From contig JAOTOL010000998.1 in assembly GCA_034440575.1 (NCBI GenBank), positions 1-64,000 of the forward strand: a stretch of DNA of 64,000 bases, written 5' to 3'. The position numbers and the translations under genes are program-made. Shown one piece after another: positions 53,815-63,359 of this stretch. Numbering within the stretch: the first letter of the stretch is position 1; the number at the start of each line of letters is the position of its first letter. This stretch comes from Imbricaverruca yamaguchii. Taxonomy: Eukaryota; Arthropoda; Thecostraca; Neoverrucidae. Below the pieces are notes generated by a model. The model had not been told where the DNA came from and did not search any database. It saw only the letters and a list, made by a program, of their open reading frames with translations.

Positions 53815-55520
53815 GAGGTTCTTTCCCAGCCGCCGCGGCCCGGTGCCGCAGCAGCGCTCTTCCCCAGCCACCGCAGTCTGATCCGACCGTAGCGCTTTCC
53901 CCCAGCCACCGCAGTCTGATCCGACCGTAGCGCTCTTCCCCAGCCACCGCAGTCTGATCCGATCGTAGCGCTCTTCCCCACCCACCAGTCTGATCCGATC
54001 GTAGCTTTCCCCAGCCTGATCCGCAGTCTGATCCGACCGTAGCGCTCTTCCCCAGCCACCGCAGTCTGATCCGACCGTAGCGCTCTTCCCCAGCCACCGC
54101 AGTCTGATCCGATCGTAGCGCTCTTCCCCAGCCACCGCAGTCTGATCCGATCGTAGCGCTCTTCCCCAGCCACCGCAGTCTGATCCGACCGTAGCGCTCT
54201 TCCCCAGCCACCGCAGTCTGATCCGACCGTAGCGCTCTTCCCCAGCCACCGCAGTCTGATCCGATCGTAGCGCTCTTCCCCAGCCACCGCAGTCTGATCC
54301 GATCGTAGCGCTCTTCCCCAGCCACCGCAGTCTGATCCGACCGTAGCGCTCTTCCCCAGCTACCGCTACCAGACCTGACCGTAGCGCTTTTCCCCAGCCA
54401 CCGCAGTCTGATCCGACCGTAGCGCTCTTCCCCAGCCACCGCAGTCTGATCCGATCGTAGCGCTCTTCCCCAGCCACCGCAGTCTGATCCGACGTCGTAG
54501 CGCTCTTCCCCAGCCACCGCAGTCTGATCCGATCGTAGCGCTCTTCCCCAGCCACCGCAGTCTGATCCGACCGTAGCGCTCTTCCCCAGCTACCGCTACC
54601 AGACCTGACCGTAGCGCTCTTCCCCAGCCACCGCAGTCTGATCCGATCGTAGCGCTCTTCCCCAGCCACCGCAGTCTGATCCGATCGTAGCGCTCTTCCC
54701 CAGCCACCGCAGTCTGATCCGATCGTAGCGCTCTTCCCCAGCCACCGCAGTCTGATCCGACCGTAGCGCCCTTCCCCAGCTACCGCTACCAGACCTGACC
54801 GTAGCGCTCTTCCCCAGCCACCGCAGTCTGATCCGACCGTAGCGCTCTTCCCCAGCCACCGCAGTCTGATCCGACCGTAGCGCCCTTCCCCAGCTACCGC
54901 TACCAGACCTGACCGTAGCGCTCTTCCCCAGCCACCGGTCTGATCCGCCTAGCGCTCTTCCAGCTCTCAGACCCGACCGTAGCGCTCTTCCCCAGCCACC
55001 GCAGTCTGATCCGACCGTAGCGCCCTTCCCCAGCTACCGCTACCAGACCTGACCGTAGCGCTCTTCCCCAGCCACCGCAGTCTGATCCGACCGTAGCGCC
55101 CTTCCCCAGCTACCGCTACCAGACCTGACCGTAGCGCTCTTCCCCAGCCGCCGCAGTCTGATCCGATCGTAGCGCTCTTCCCCAGCCACCGCAGTCTGAT
55201 CCGATCGTAGCGCTCTTCCCCAGCCACCGCAGTCTGATCCGACCGTAGCGCCCTTCCCCAGCTACCGCTACCAGACCTGACCGTAGCGCTCTTCCCCAGC
55301 CACCGCAGTCTGATCCGACCGTAGCGCTCTTCCCCAGCCACCGCAGTCTGATCCGACCGTAGCGCTCTTCCCCAGCTACCGCTACCAGACCTGACCGTAG
55401 CGCTCTTCCCCAGCCACCGCAGTCTGATCCGACCGTAGCGCTCTTCCCCAGCTACCGCTACCAGACCTGACCGTAGCGCTCTTCCCCAGCCGCCGCAGTC
55501 TGATCCGACCGTAGCGCCCT
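53815..55520 (-). repeat. 38-bp minisatellite, about 45 units, two unit types
   Basis: Type 1 on the plus strand: CCACCGCAGTCTGATCCGAC, then CGTAGCGCTCTTCCCCAG. Type 2 starts CTACCGCTACCAGACCTGAC. Type 2 units appear singly, mostly right of 54360. ATCCGATCG/ATCCGACCG variants alternate. The minus strand is open in all three frames because the unit has no stop and is not a multiple of three. Confidence 0.97.
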
Positions 55521-55672
55521 TTCGTGTGGCATGCACGCAGTCTCACGCATGCTCCGCTCAGGTCTCCCACGCGTTACGCGCTAGTTTTGCGCGGAACAAG
55601 GTGTCTCGCCGATGGGTTAAAAAAGCACGCATACACAGACAAGGAATGACCTTTACCTTGTGGAGGACCTAC

Positions 55673-55726
55673 GATGACGAATTGGGGTTTAGGGGCGCGT
55701 CGACTACCAGGGTCATTTTGCGCGCA
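55673..55726 (-). mobile_element. Hairpin micro-SINE copy, ATC-type tail, clean target-site duplication
   Basis: GATGACGAATTGGGGTTTAG, GGGCGCGTCGACTACCAGGG, TCATTTTGCGCGCA. A perfect 14-bp repeat TGTGGAGGACCTAC lies at 55659-55672 and 55727-55740. The tail (sense AATTCGTCATC) differs from the AACCAACC tails. Confidence 0.85.
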
Positions 55727-55879
55727 TGTGGAGGACCTACAATTAAAAACTTATTCTAAAAGCATGCTAGCGTGCGATGGCGACGCTTTTTATGGAAGTA
55801 TAAACATGTCAGACCTTCGATGGTAGATAGAGTACCTAGTGCTTCACGGAACACAAACGCGGGGCTGAAGACAAAGTAG

Positions 55880-56070
55880 GGAGAGTACGTGTTGCAGGGA
55901 CAGGTGAATGATATGGATGTTGAGATGAGATGGGCATTGGAATGGGAGCGTACGAATGGAAGGACGAGTGAGGCACTCCTAGTCTGGCCCCTCGCCGGAT
56001 CACCGATGGACTGGGATTCTGGGTCCTTAGGGCACTCAATCCTCCCACCGCGTAAAGGTGGTGCCTCGTC
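55880..56070. repeat. Unnamed repeat, copy 1 (partner 56335-56530)
   Basis: Shares with 56335-56530 the words TTGGAATGG(G/A)AGCGTACG, ATGGAAGGACGAGTGAGGCA, GGGCACTCAATCC and AAAGGTGGTGCCTCGTCG. It is roughly 80% similar by eye and in the same orientation. Confidence 0.8.
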
Positions 56071-56334
56071 GAGGGGCCATTTCCGTGAGGCAGACTGGCA
56101 ATAAGACATCGACAGCTCCAAAATGAAGAAAACCAGCGGCGATGATTACTGCACCGTTTCCCCACGTTTTTGGATGTGGTTCGAGGGAAAACAAAAATAT
56201 AATGAAATACGCCAAAGCGCAAAGGCATCAGTTGGTTATTTCGAACACTCATAGGTGGGGTGACACGGGAAAATATTGGCTGACATTCTTTTCGCGGGAA
56301 GTTGCCCTGCCTGCTCATAGTAGGGATAGTTGGT

Positions 56335-56530
56335 GTTGTAGGACCAGATGAAGGACACGGATGTTGGCATGATATTGGGATTGGAATGGAAGCGTACGGA
56401 TGGAAGGACGAGTGAGGCACTCTTGGTCTCACCCCTCTCCGGTATGATGGTCTTTGGGGCACTCAATCCCCCCCCCTCACCACCACCACCACGAAAAGGT
56501 GGTGCCTCGTCGGGGGAGCATGGTGAAGAT
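56335..56530. repeat. Unnamed repeat, copy 2
   Basis: Direct-repeat partner of 55880-56070, with a C8 run and a CACCACCACCAC insertion. It adjoins the 55-bp exon-end repeats of TOP2. Confidence 0.8.
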
Positions 56531-56735
56531 ATAGCGCGGGATGGCCAAGTGCACAGTGCCACTGACCTGAGCATGGCGAAGATGCAGTGCGGGCTGGCCA
56601 AGTGCATAGTGCCACTCTCACCTGAGCATGGTGAAGATGTAGCGCGGGCTGGCCGAGTGCATAGTGCCACTCTCACCTGAGCATGGTGAAGATGTAGCGC
56701 GGGCTGGCCGAGTGCATAGTGCCACTCTCACCTGA
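56512..56735 (-). repeat. 55-bp tandem repeat made from a TOP2 exon end and its splice donor
   Basis: The word CTGAGCATGGTGAAGATGTA recurs at 56622, 56677 and 56732, with weaker copies at 56567 and about 56512. On the minus strand each unit reads TACATCTTCACCATGCTCAG|GTGAGAG, the last codons of the exon at 56732-56979 plus its donor. Confidence 0.92.
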
Positions 56736-56979
56736 GCATGGTGAAGATGTAGCGCGTACTGGCCGAGTCCTTGCCGCCCTGCAGGCGCGTGCCGAACTGG
56801 CCGACGGGCAGCAGCAGGTTCACGTTGTTGCTGCCGACGAAGTTCTGCGCCATGTTGACGATGGTCGAGCTGAGCGACATCCCGCCGTGGTGGTAGGCGG
56901 ACATCTCGGCTACCGAGCCCACCAGCTGGGCCACCTTCATCTCGCGCTTGTCGTTCCGCTTCAGGCAGGTAAACAGCAC
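56732..56979 (-). CDS. TOP2: DNA topoisomerase II, catalytic-tyrosine exon
   Basis: The 248-bp exon starts after GCGCAG with VLFTCLKRNDKREMKVAQLV, continues GSVAEMSAYHHGGMSLSSTI and VNMAQNFVGSNNVNLLLPVG, and ends QFGTRLQGGKDSASTRYIFT, then ML and two bases before GTGAGAG. The Y of RYIF is the expected nucleophile that links covalently to the 5' DNA end. The winged-helix block AEMSAYHHG is intact. STRY replaces the more usual SPRY. Start phase 0 fits the exon ending GQRK and the end fits 49981-50212. The donor is followed by tandem copies of the exon's last part. Confidence 0.95.
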
Positions 56980-57120
56980 CTGCGCGATGGGACGAGCGTC
57001 ACCGGACGAGTCAACCAGAGGCGAAATACACAGTCGTAGCAACGCTTCGTAGAAAAGGGGAAAAGGGAACGACGAAGAAGAGAAAACGAATTAGACAGGA
57101 TAACGATAGGTAGATGCATG

Positions 57121-57121
<1 letters not shown>

Positions 57122-57172
<51 letters not shown>

Positions 57173-57178
57173 ATATTA
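57122..57178. repeat. (TA)n microsatellite
   Basis: About 45 bp of pure TA followed by ACATGTATATATT. Confidence 0.9.
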
Positions 57179-57239
57179 CTAGGACAAGAAACCAGTGTAA
57201 AATAATTGACCGTATCATGCATGAGACAGGTTTGATTGA

Positions 57240-57291
57240 TCGATTATTTGGGCTTAGGGGCGCATCAACTGCTACTGATGTTGTTGCGCCC
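57240..57291 (-). mobile_element. Hairpin micro-SINE copy
   Basis: CGATTATTTGGGCTTAGGGG, CGCATCAACTGCTACTGATG, TTGTTGCGCCCA. Full length, no clear flanking repeat. Confidence 0.6.
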
Positions 57292-57365
57292 ATGTTTTTG
57301 TTTCCACAGCATGCCGCTTAGCGCCATGGTTATATTTTTGGAAAGGATATATACTACTGAGCAGG

Positions 57366-57652
<287 letters not shown>

Positions 57653-57938
57653 GATAAAGTTCATCTCCTTGGACGATCTCCGAATTGTCACCTAAAACAT
57701 CGCAATACGAGTTTATCGAAATTGGAACCAAAGTGACGCCTTCGTTCCACCGTGAAATTTGGGAAAGAAAAGAGAATGTATCGAACTGTCATAGATGAAC
57801 CAAATCGAGTACAGTAAGACCTCGGCTCCCTTCTCAGAAGGCAACCGTGCATTGTATATTCATGAGACACGGGGAAAATGTCATTGGGAAGCCAATCAGA
57901 TTAGCCTGGAGCTCGTATCGCATATAATTTTTGTTATT
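57653..57938. other. No feature recognised
   Basis: Unique sequence between the TA complex and the duplicated block. Confidence 0.45.
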
Positions 57939-58816
57939 CAATTTCGCCGGTAACTAGGTTGAAAAAGTCATAATAGGTCAACCCAGTGACATGACCTTCA
58001 CTTTGGGAAATGACCTTGAAAATATCCATTCAACCATCAAGACACATGCTTGTATCTGATCGAAAGCCTAAGTCCATAAGATCAGGTCAGGCCACGCCGT
58101 GTGGTCAAGTCAAGCAAGCCTGAGCTTCAATAACTTCGGAACTTCGTTTTCGAAGTATAGAAATTATGTTCCAAGAAGAACTGATATGATACTGAAACAT
58201 CCTCGTTAACTGTACAGCTTCTGACCTCGTGACTTGACCTCACATCACGCTGGAACATGGTGTCCAAATTCGCCCGGTTAGGTATCAGGATGTAAACAAA
58301 ATAAGTTCTCCCTGGAGAGTTTGTGATAGGCAATGGAAACGGAACGGCACTCAGCTGATTTGTTTACCTCGAAAGGGGCCAACTTCAGATTTTGCTGACT
58401 ATAATCTTCAGGACTCGGATGCTGCATTACCATTAAATTTTGACATCCTGGTCTCGAGGCCTAAACTCGCGAATTTGGGCACACTGTGCTGGACAACGCA
58501 TATTTTGTTCAAACGACATATTCTCAGACCACATGAGGTCAGGTCATCCGTTGGCCATCCAATGTCGTGTCGCAAGACTAATGCGATTCTGAAACCGAAT
58601 TCAAGAATCACGCTGCAGGAGGGCAACGTTGTGTGTGAGGGCATATGGCTTGATGGCATGATCAAGCCAATATCATTGCTTAGACATGGTTACAAGATAA
58701 GTGGCCTGACCTTGTCATCGACCTTTGGCATATAACTTAACCCCCCAATGTGCATGATCACCTAATGAAGTCCATGATCACACCTAGGGACACACCCTGG
58801 TCCAAGGGATGCTCAC

Positions 58817-58927
58817 CTTGCGCTGGCCAGGCTTCAGACCGTCCACCAGGCAGGGCAGCGAACGCTCGTTGTCCAGGTTGGAGAACAGCACCAGCTCCTT
58901 GTTGACGAAGTCGACGAAGTTGACGGC
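58817..58927 (-). pseudogene. TOP2: DNA topoisomerase II, exon broken at its 5' side (right copy)
   Basis: Only the last 37 codons of the exon survive (NFVDFVNKELVLFSNLDNER onward to DGLKPGQRK), with the donor intact. The first 40 codons and the acceptor are replaced by SINE-A sequence. The exon cannot be spliced in normally. Because both neighbours are phase 0, skipping it would keep frame but delete 77 residues before the catalytic exon. The intact counterpart is 1629-1859. An assembly error is the main alternative. Confidence 0.85.
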
Positions 58928-59057
58928 CGGGAGTGCCAACTGGCACTCCCGGCCGGGGGCTAAACGCGAGCGCGCGAAGCGACTCGAACCCTGTGTTGCC
59001 AGTACAGGGGAGACCAGTGCAGGCTAGCGCTCTAACCAACTGAGCTACCAGGGCGGC
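58928..59057 (-). mobile_element. SINE-A, head only, at the deletion junction
   Basis: Holds the tRNA-like half of the element at 4080-4418 (GCTCAGTTGGTTAGAGCGCT on the minus strand). The remaining body is missing at the junction. The join creates a palindrome (58927-58957). Confidence 0.85.
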
Positions 59058-59289
59058 AATTACGAGCTTATGTCACGTCACGTCACGTTATAACACGTCG
59101 TGACTTGCTCACACTGCGCCTCGGTAGTTCACGGTGCTAAGTACGTCGCCAGCTGACCACTGAGACATGCAATCAGATTTGGCAAATATGTGCCGGTGAT
59201 TGCTGGTTTCAGTTTAGATTTATGGCCTGCTAAATTCGAGCTGTCGACGCCATAAAGCTAATGTCGACAGCTGTGTGGAGTCACCCTGG

Positions 59290-59466
59290 GTGGGGAGGGG
59301 GGGGCGAGTGGCTAAGGTGTTCGGCTCTGGGTATCAAAGGTCCCGGGCTCTACACCCGCACCGATCGGGACATTTCCCAATCACGCGGCCCGCCAGCGTA
59401 ACAGTGTGAGTGGAGCCATTAGCCGCGAATGTGCATAAAGTGCGTGGTGAACCACCCAATAAACAA
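59290..59466 (+). mobile_element. SINE-B (duplicate of 4655-4830)
   Basis: Same element and position relative to the TOP2 exon as in the left copy, with one base fewer in the G run. Confidence 0.75.
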
Positions 59467-59504
59467 ACAATCCACACCGGTTTCCGGTAGGCGGCAGCAC
59501 TTAC

Positions 59505-59614
59505 CATGTTGATGGCGCGGTCTGCGGGGTCGCCCTCGTACCGGAACTTGATGCGATGCCGCAGCATGTCGGAGAAGTACTCTTTCGCCTCCTTGGCGGT
59601 GGAGGTGCCCAGAC
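59505..59614 (-). CDS. TOP2: DNA topoisomerase II, exon (right copy)
   Basis: Duplicate of 4870-4979 with the same splice sites (acag acceptor, GTAAGT donor). It encodes LGTSTAKEAKEYF...DPADRAINM without change in the coding part that I could see. It connects to 60527-60737 by a split glycine codon. The next exon in order is the broken one at 58817-58927. Confidence 0.92.
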
Positions 59615-59753
59615 CTGTCGGCGTGCACGCGAGTCAGCAGTGTGCGTCGACCGCTCCCGGCAACACCGGTGTCGGTCATCGAGCGGCCGCCGCTCGGACC
59701 GCGAACACCAGCGCAAGGCACCAGTGCGGAGGACGGACGGCCGGCGACACCGG

Positions 59754-59919
59754 TTGGTTGGTTATTTGTTTTACGACACCTCGACCGTTGAGTCACGTAG
59801 CGTCGCCAGTCACTCACGCCGATTGGTCGCGCGCGAAGAGTAGCGACAGGTGAGACTCGAACCCACAAGCTTTCGATTGTGAGACGGGCAACTTATCCCT
59901 GGACTTCTCGTCCCCACTG
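59754..59919 (-). mobile_element. SINE-C (duplicate of 5119-5283)
   Basis: The tail on the plus strand reads TTGGTTGGTTATTTG here and TTGGTTGGTTATTG in the left copy, a small length difference. The same flanking GCGACACCGG and GTGACACCAG are present. Confidence 0.75.
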
Positions 59920-60526
59920 GTGACACCAGCCTGACTGTGGCGCTCTCGTGCTGCAGGCACAGAGACGGAGGACACCACACCGCTGTCAATGGATAATTTT
60001 GGGTGCACTATAGCTGTCCTCTCACGATGACTGGTTGAAACTAAGTGCCGGTTCACTGCAGGTGCCGCGCGCCATGCAATATCATGCAGCGGTTACAAGA
60101 CAAAGTCTTTGAACGAAGTGGTGGTGGTGGATGAGCGCTTTAGAACGCGCCGACTTCTTGTCGGCGTCGCTTTGATCCCATCTTTGAACGATGGGTGAGG
60201 ATGGTACACCATAGGACATAAGTGGTTGAAAATGAATCCCAGAAGGATAAAGAACTGGTACGACTGAGTGAACAAAGCACGACTTGAAAACCTGAAAAAC
60301 ACAAACAAATTGAAAAGCGTGACGGTCGGGTCGGTTCTGATTCTGTGAATATAAATTTCGTTGCATACCCATGACAGAAAATTAGCTAAAACTTCGCTCT
60401 CACTGGTCATCAGGTACCTACCCGTGCACCTCCAGAGGACGCCATGAAGCGGCTTCGCCGGATACGCGACGCGCGACGCACCCATTGGCCGGTCACCCAA
60501 GCACAACAAAACGACTGAAATAATAC

Positions 60527-60737
60527 CTTTGTAGTACTTGATCTTGTAGGTGTGCCAGTTGGCTTTGTTCTGCTTCCACTCCTCAAACTCCGGTATGGAG
60601 AAGAAGCTGATCTCTTCCTTTGACTTGGTGGCTTTCACGATGGGCGTGATGAACTGCTCGAGGAAGGGCTGTTTGAGCAGCGTCGGCCAGTTGTGATGGA
60701 TGAAGTTGATGAGCAGACCCTTGATGTGTGAGCCGTC
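60527..60737 (-). CDS. TOP2: DNA topoisomerase II, exon (right copy, end of TOPRIM)
   Basis: Duplicate of 5891-6101 with the same 211-bp length and splice sites, encoding DGSHIKGLLINF ... KYYKG. This is the most upstream TOP2 exon in the window. The ATPase domain exons must lie to the right of the window, or beyond the LINE that begins at about 61224. Confidence 0.92.
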
Positions 60738-60965
60738 CTGTCGGGCAAGGTACGGATCACGCTAAGTCAGGCCAGGTCAAATCATACATTTTCCAGGCAG
60801 TGACGTATCACATTAAACACCTCATCAACACCGCGCACCAATACAACAGCAAAAATAAACTTTAAAAAAAAAATACTAAGCCATCTTGCCGGATGAACTG
60901 CCAGCCTGTCATCACCAGAACAATACGGGTCGGATCGTATTTCCTCGGGTCAGATAGCGGTCGTC

Positions 60966-61145
60966 TATTTATTTATTTATTGGTTGGTTCACGACACACT
61001 TTATGCACATTCACGGCTAATGGCGCCGCCCACACTGTCTCGCCGTTGGGCCGCCGGATTGGGAAATGTCCTGAGTGGCGCTAGAGTCGAACAAATGTCG
61101 TACCCATAGCCCGACACCCTAAATACTCGGCCATCCCCGCCCCAC
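60966..61145 (-). mobile_element. SINE-B (duplicate of 6329-6508)
   Basis: Same element with the same 12-bp target-site duplication ATAGCGGTCGTC. Confidence 0.85.
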
Positions 61146-61223
61146 ATAGCGGTCGTCCTGTGAGGTTAAATCAGACATCCATAAATCCAGGTAAACCATC
61201 GACACTGGACCACGCCGCCCTGG

Positions 61224-62205
61224 CATTTGGAGTATGCAAGTCACGCGCTCCAATCACAATATTGTTATAAAAATTGCTTTTAAAAAATCAACATTACAGC
61301 GCCACGTATAAAATTCAGCGTCGGAATTCCAACATGGAAACACGCAGCAAGGTGGTTAAGGCTTTAAACGCGTGACGGCGGGCCGAGCCGCTCAGATCAC
61401 CTTGCGTACCGAATACATGGGAGTGCTCAGTCGGGCTTCGCCCTCGCTGGTAACAAGCACGGCAACGACAGCATAATAGGAGTTTGCCGCCAGCTCTCAA
61501 GGTGGAAGGACGCGCCCCCGAGCTCCAGGTTTCCAGATAAGTCGCTGCAGAACAGGGCAGTACTCTAGTCTAAGCTGTGGATAGGTGCTTAGCAATTACT
61601 TCTCTTGTTATATTTCATTAGGTTTTATCTTATAAGCATTTTCGTAGCACGCAAACTATACTATATTAACCTAGCGACGCCGCAGGACGCCATCTTTGGC
61701 TTCGGCGTGTTCTCGACTCTTCGATTTCTGTAGTAGGAGATATTACAAGTGTGTAGATTTGATAAGTACATTAGACAACATTCATACTATCCTAATATAC
61801 TTTATTTATTTTTTGGTGTGCATAGTGTGTTTGGTGTTGAAGTTTAAGATAGTTTAATTAGTAGTAAGTTGGGGGTATTCATAAGTGCTGTGTGACTGTT
61901 CATTTTTCTGTCTAGCCATAAGTGATATCAAAGGGATATTTATATAGTTGTCTACTTGTGTGGAAGACAATTAGATTAGACATCTTGTTTAGTTATTTAA
62001 TTTATTTAAAAAGAAAAAAAACAAAAAAAAGCAAAACAATTGTTTAATAGTTTCTGCTTTTCTTGAGATACTCAGATATTTAACTAACAGTATAGGACGT
62101 AGCGATTTATAGTGAATGATAGTTAGCTTTTTTGTCGGTTGTTTAGCAAGTTAATTTAGCAAGTTAATTTGAATCTAAATCTAGGCATAAGCTGCAGCGT
62201 TTAGG
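61224..62205 (+). other. Putative LINE 5' UTR
   Basis: No open frame. The sequence becomes A/T-rich toward ORF1 and has a duplicated AGCAAGTTAATTT (62142-62170) just before the start codon. The internal promoter is not identified. Confidence 0.5.
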
Positions 62206-63162
62206 ATGGTTTCGACCAGGATGCAGGCACTAGAGGAAGAAATTAGGACCCTTAAGGCAGAGGTTTCCAACCTCAAGGCTGCCCTTGTTGCACAGGGTAG
62301 GCAAGATAAGGCAACAAGGGGTCAATCCGTAGCAGGGACATCATATGCCCAGGTGGTCGCAGGCCACCAGGTAGCTGAGGTTTCCCCTACTGTGGAGGTG
62401 GCTGGGATCTCTCAAGAGGGGAGTGTTAATAGTGTTAATAGTGAACAGAGGAGGGGTAGTTCTGGTAGGTCACAGGAGGGGAAGTGGCATGAGGTCAGGG
62501 GGTGGAGGATTTGGAGACGCGAACCTAAGGAAAGGGTCAGTGAGTGGCAGGTGGCAGGTGGTAGGAGCGGGAGGAAGTGTAGCCGACCGGCCCAGCGGGC
62601 AGGCATAGTAACAGCAAATATGTTCCAGGCATTAGATGACTGCCCCCAGGATAGCAGTAGTAAGGAGTCAGTGCTGGTCATAGGAGACTCTCGTGTGCGT
62701 CATTTAGAGCGGGTATTTTGTAAAGGTAGGAGGGACAGGAGGTGCATCACCAGGCCTGGTGCCAAGGTGAAGGACCTGGTAACTGCGGTGGCACAGGTCA
62801 CCAGTGATCACCAGTTTAACACAGTCATAGTGCATGTAGGGGTAAATAACATAGGTCATACTAGGAGCGAGGAGCTTCTGCGGGAGTACAGGGCCCTTCT
62901 GGCCACCCTGAAGGGTACCAATAGAGTGCTTGTAACAGGAATTTTGCCTAGGGCTAGAGCCTCCCCTGAGTGGAGCTCTAGGGCACTGGCAGCTAACACC
63001 AGGGTAGGAAAGCTCTGCCAGGAGCTAGGTTTTACATTTGTAGACGAGTGGAGCAGGTTTTATGCATTGTGGGACCTCTATCAGAAGGATGGCCTGCATT
63101 TTTCTGAGAAGGGGGTCCATGTGTTAGGCAAAGTATATGAGCATGTCCTTCAGGGAAACTAG
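62206..63162 (+). CDS. LINE ORF1 protein: coiled coil plus SGNH esterase
   Basis: 318 residues. Residues 3-30 (TRMQALEEEIRTLKAEVSNL and onward) form a leucine heptad coiled coil, likely for trimerisation. Residues 80-135 are basic and Ser/Gly-rich, suited to RNA binding. Residues 155-316 form an SGNH hydrolase-like domain: VLVIGDSRVRHLE with Ser162, RPGAKV with Gly185, HVGVNNIG with Asn214-215, and KDGLHFSEKGVHVLG with Asp295 and His298. ORF1 proteins with this esterase domain are known from CR1-clade LINEs of animals. The protein would bind the element RNA in ribonucleoprotein particles; the esterase substrate is unknown. The frame is intact. It ends at TAG 63160, overlapping the open ORF2 frame. 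Confidence 0.88.
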   Translation: MVSTRMQALEEEIRTLKAEVSNLKAALVAQGRQDKATRGQSVAGTSYAQVVAGHQVAEVSPTVEVAGISQEGSVNSVNSEQRRGSSGRSQEGKWHEVRGWRIWRREPKERVSEWQVAGGRSGRKCSRPAQRAGIVTANMFQALDDCPQDSSSKESVLVIGDSRVRHLERVFCKGRRDRRCITRPGAKVKDLVTAVAQVTSDHQFNTVIVHVGVNNIGHTRSEELLREYRALLATLKGTNRVLVTGILPRARASPEWSSRALAANTRVGKLCQELGFTFVDEWSRFYALWDLYQKDGLHFSEKGVHVLGKVYEHVLQGN

Positions 63163-63359
63163 GAAATGGGGTGGGGAGGGATGAAATTGCATTGCCAACT
63201 CAGGAATATTCCAATAGTGTCAGCCAAGGCAATAGAACCTCAAAGTCTGCAAATAGGGACAGCAGCAACTCAAGGGGAGAGAGTTATAGTTCATCTAGTG
63301 ATAAAAGAATTCCTCAATATGAAAAAGCCAAAGGTGGTTATGGAGCATTTGTTAAGTGT

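Larger units (their letters stand above)
57939..61223. repeat. Segmental duplication, right copy (partner 757-6592)
   Basis: It follows the left copy with an offset of about 54.6 kb over the exons. It lacks the equivalent of 1738 to about 4304, with the junction at 58927 inside a TOP2 exon on one side and a SINE-A on the other. The match ends at CGCCGCCCTGG (about 61223), where the LINE 5' region starts. Confidence 0.9.

Noticed and set aside
53706..55536. Minus-strand frames of up to 291 codons (GEERYDRIRLRW repeats)
   Set aside because: Product of the 38-bp minisatellite, open in all minus frames.
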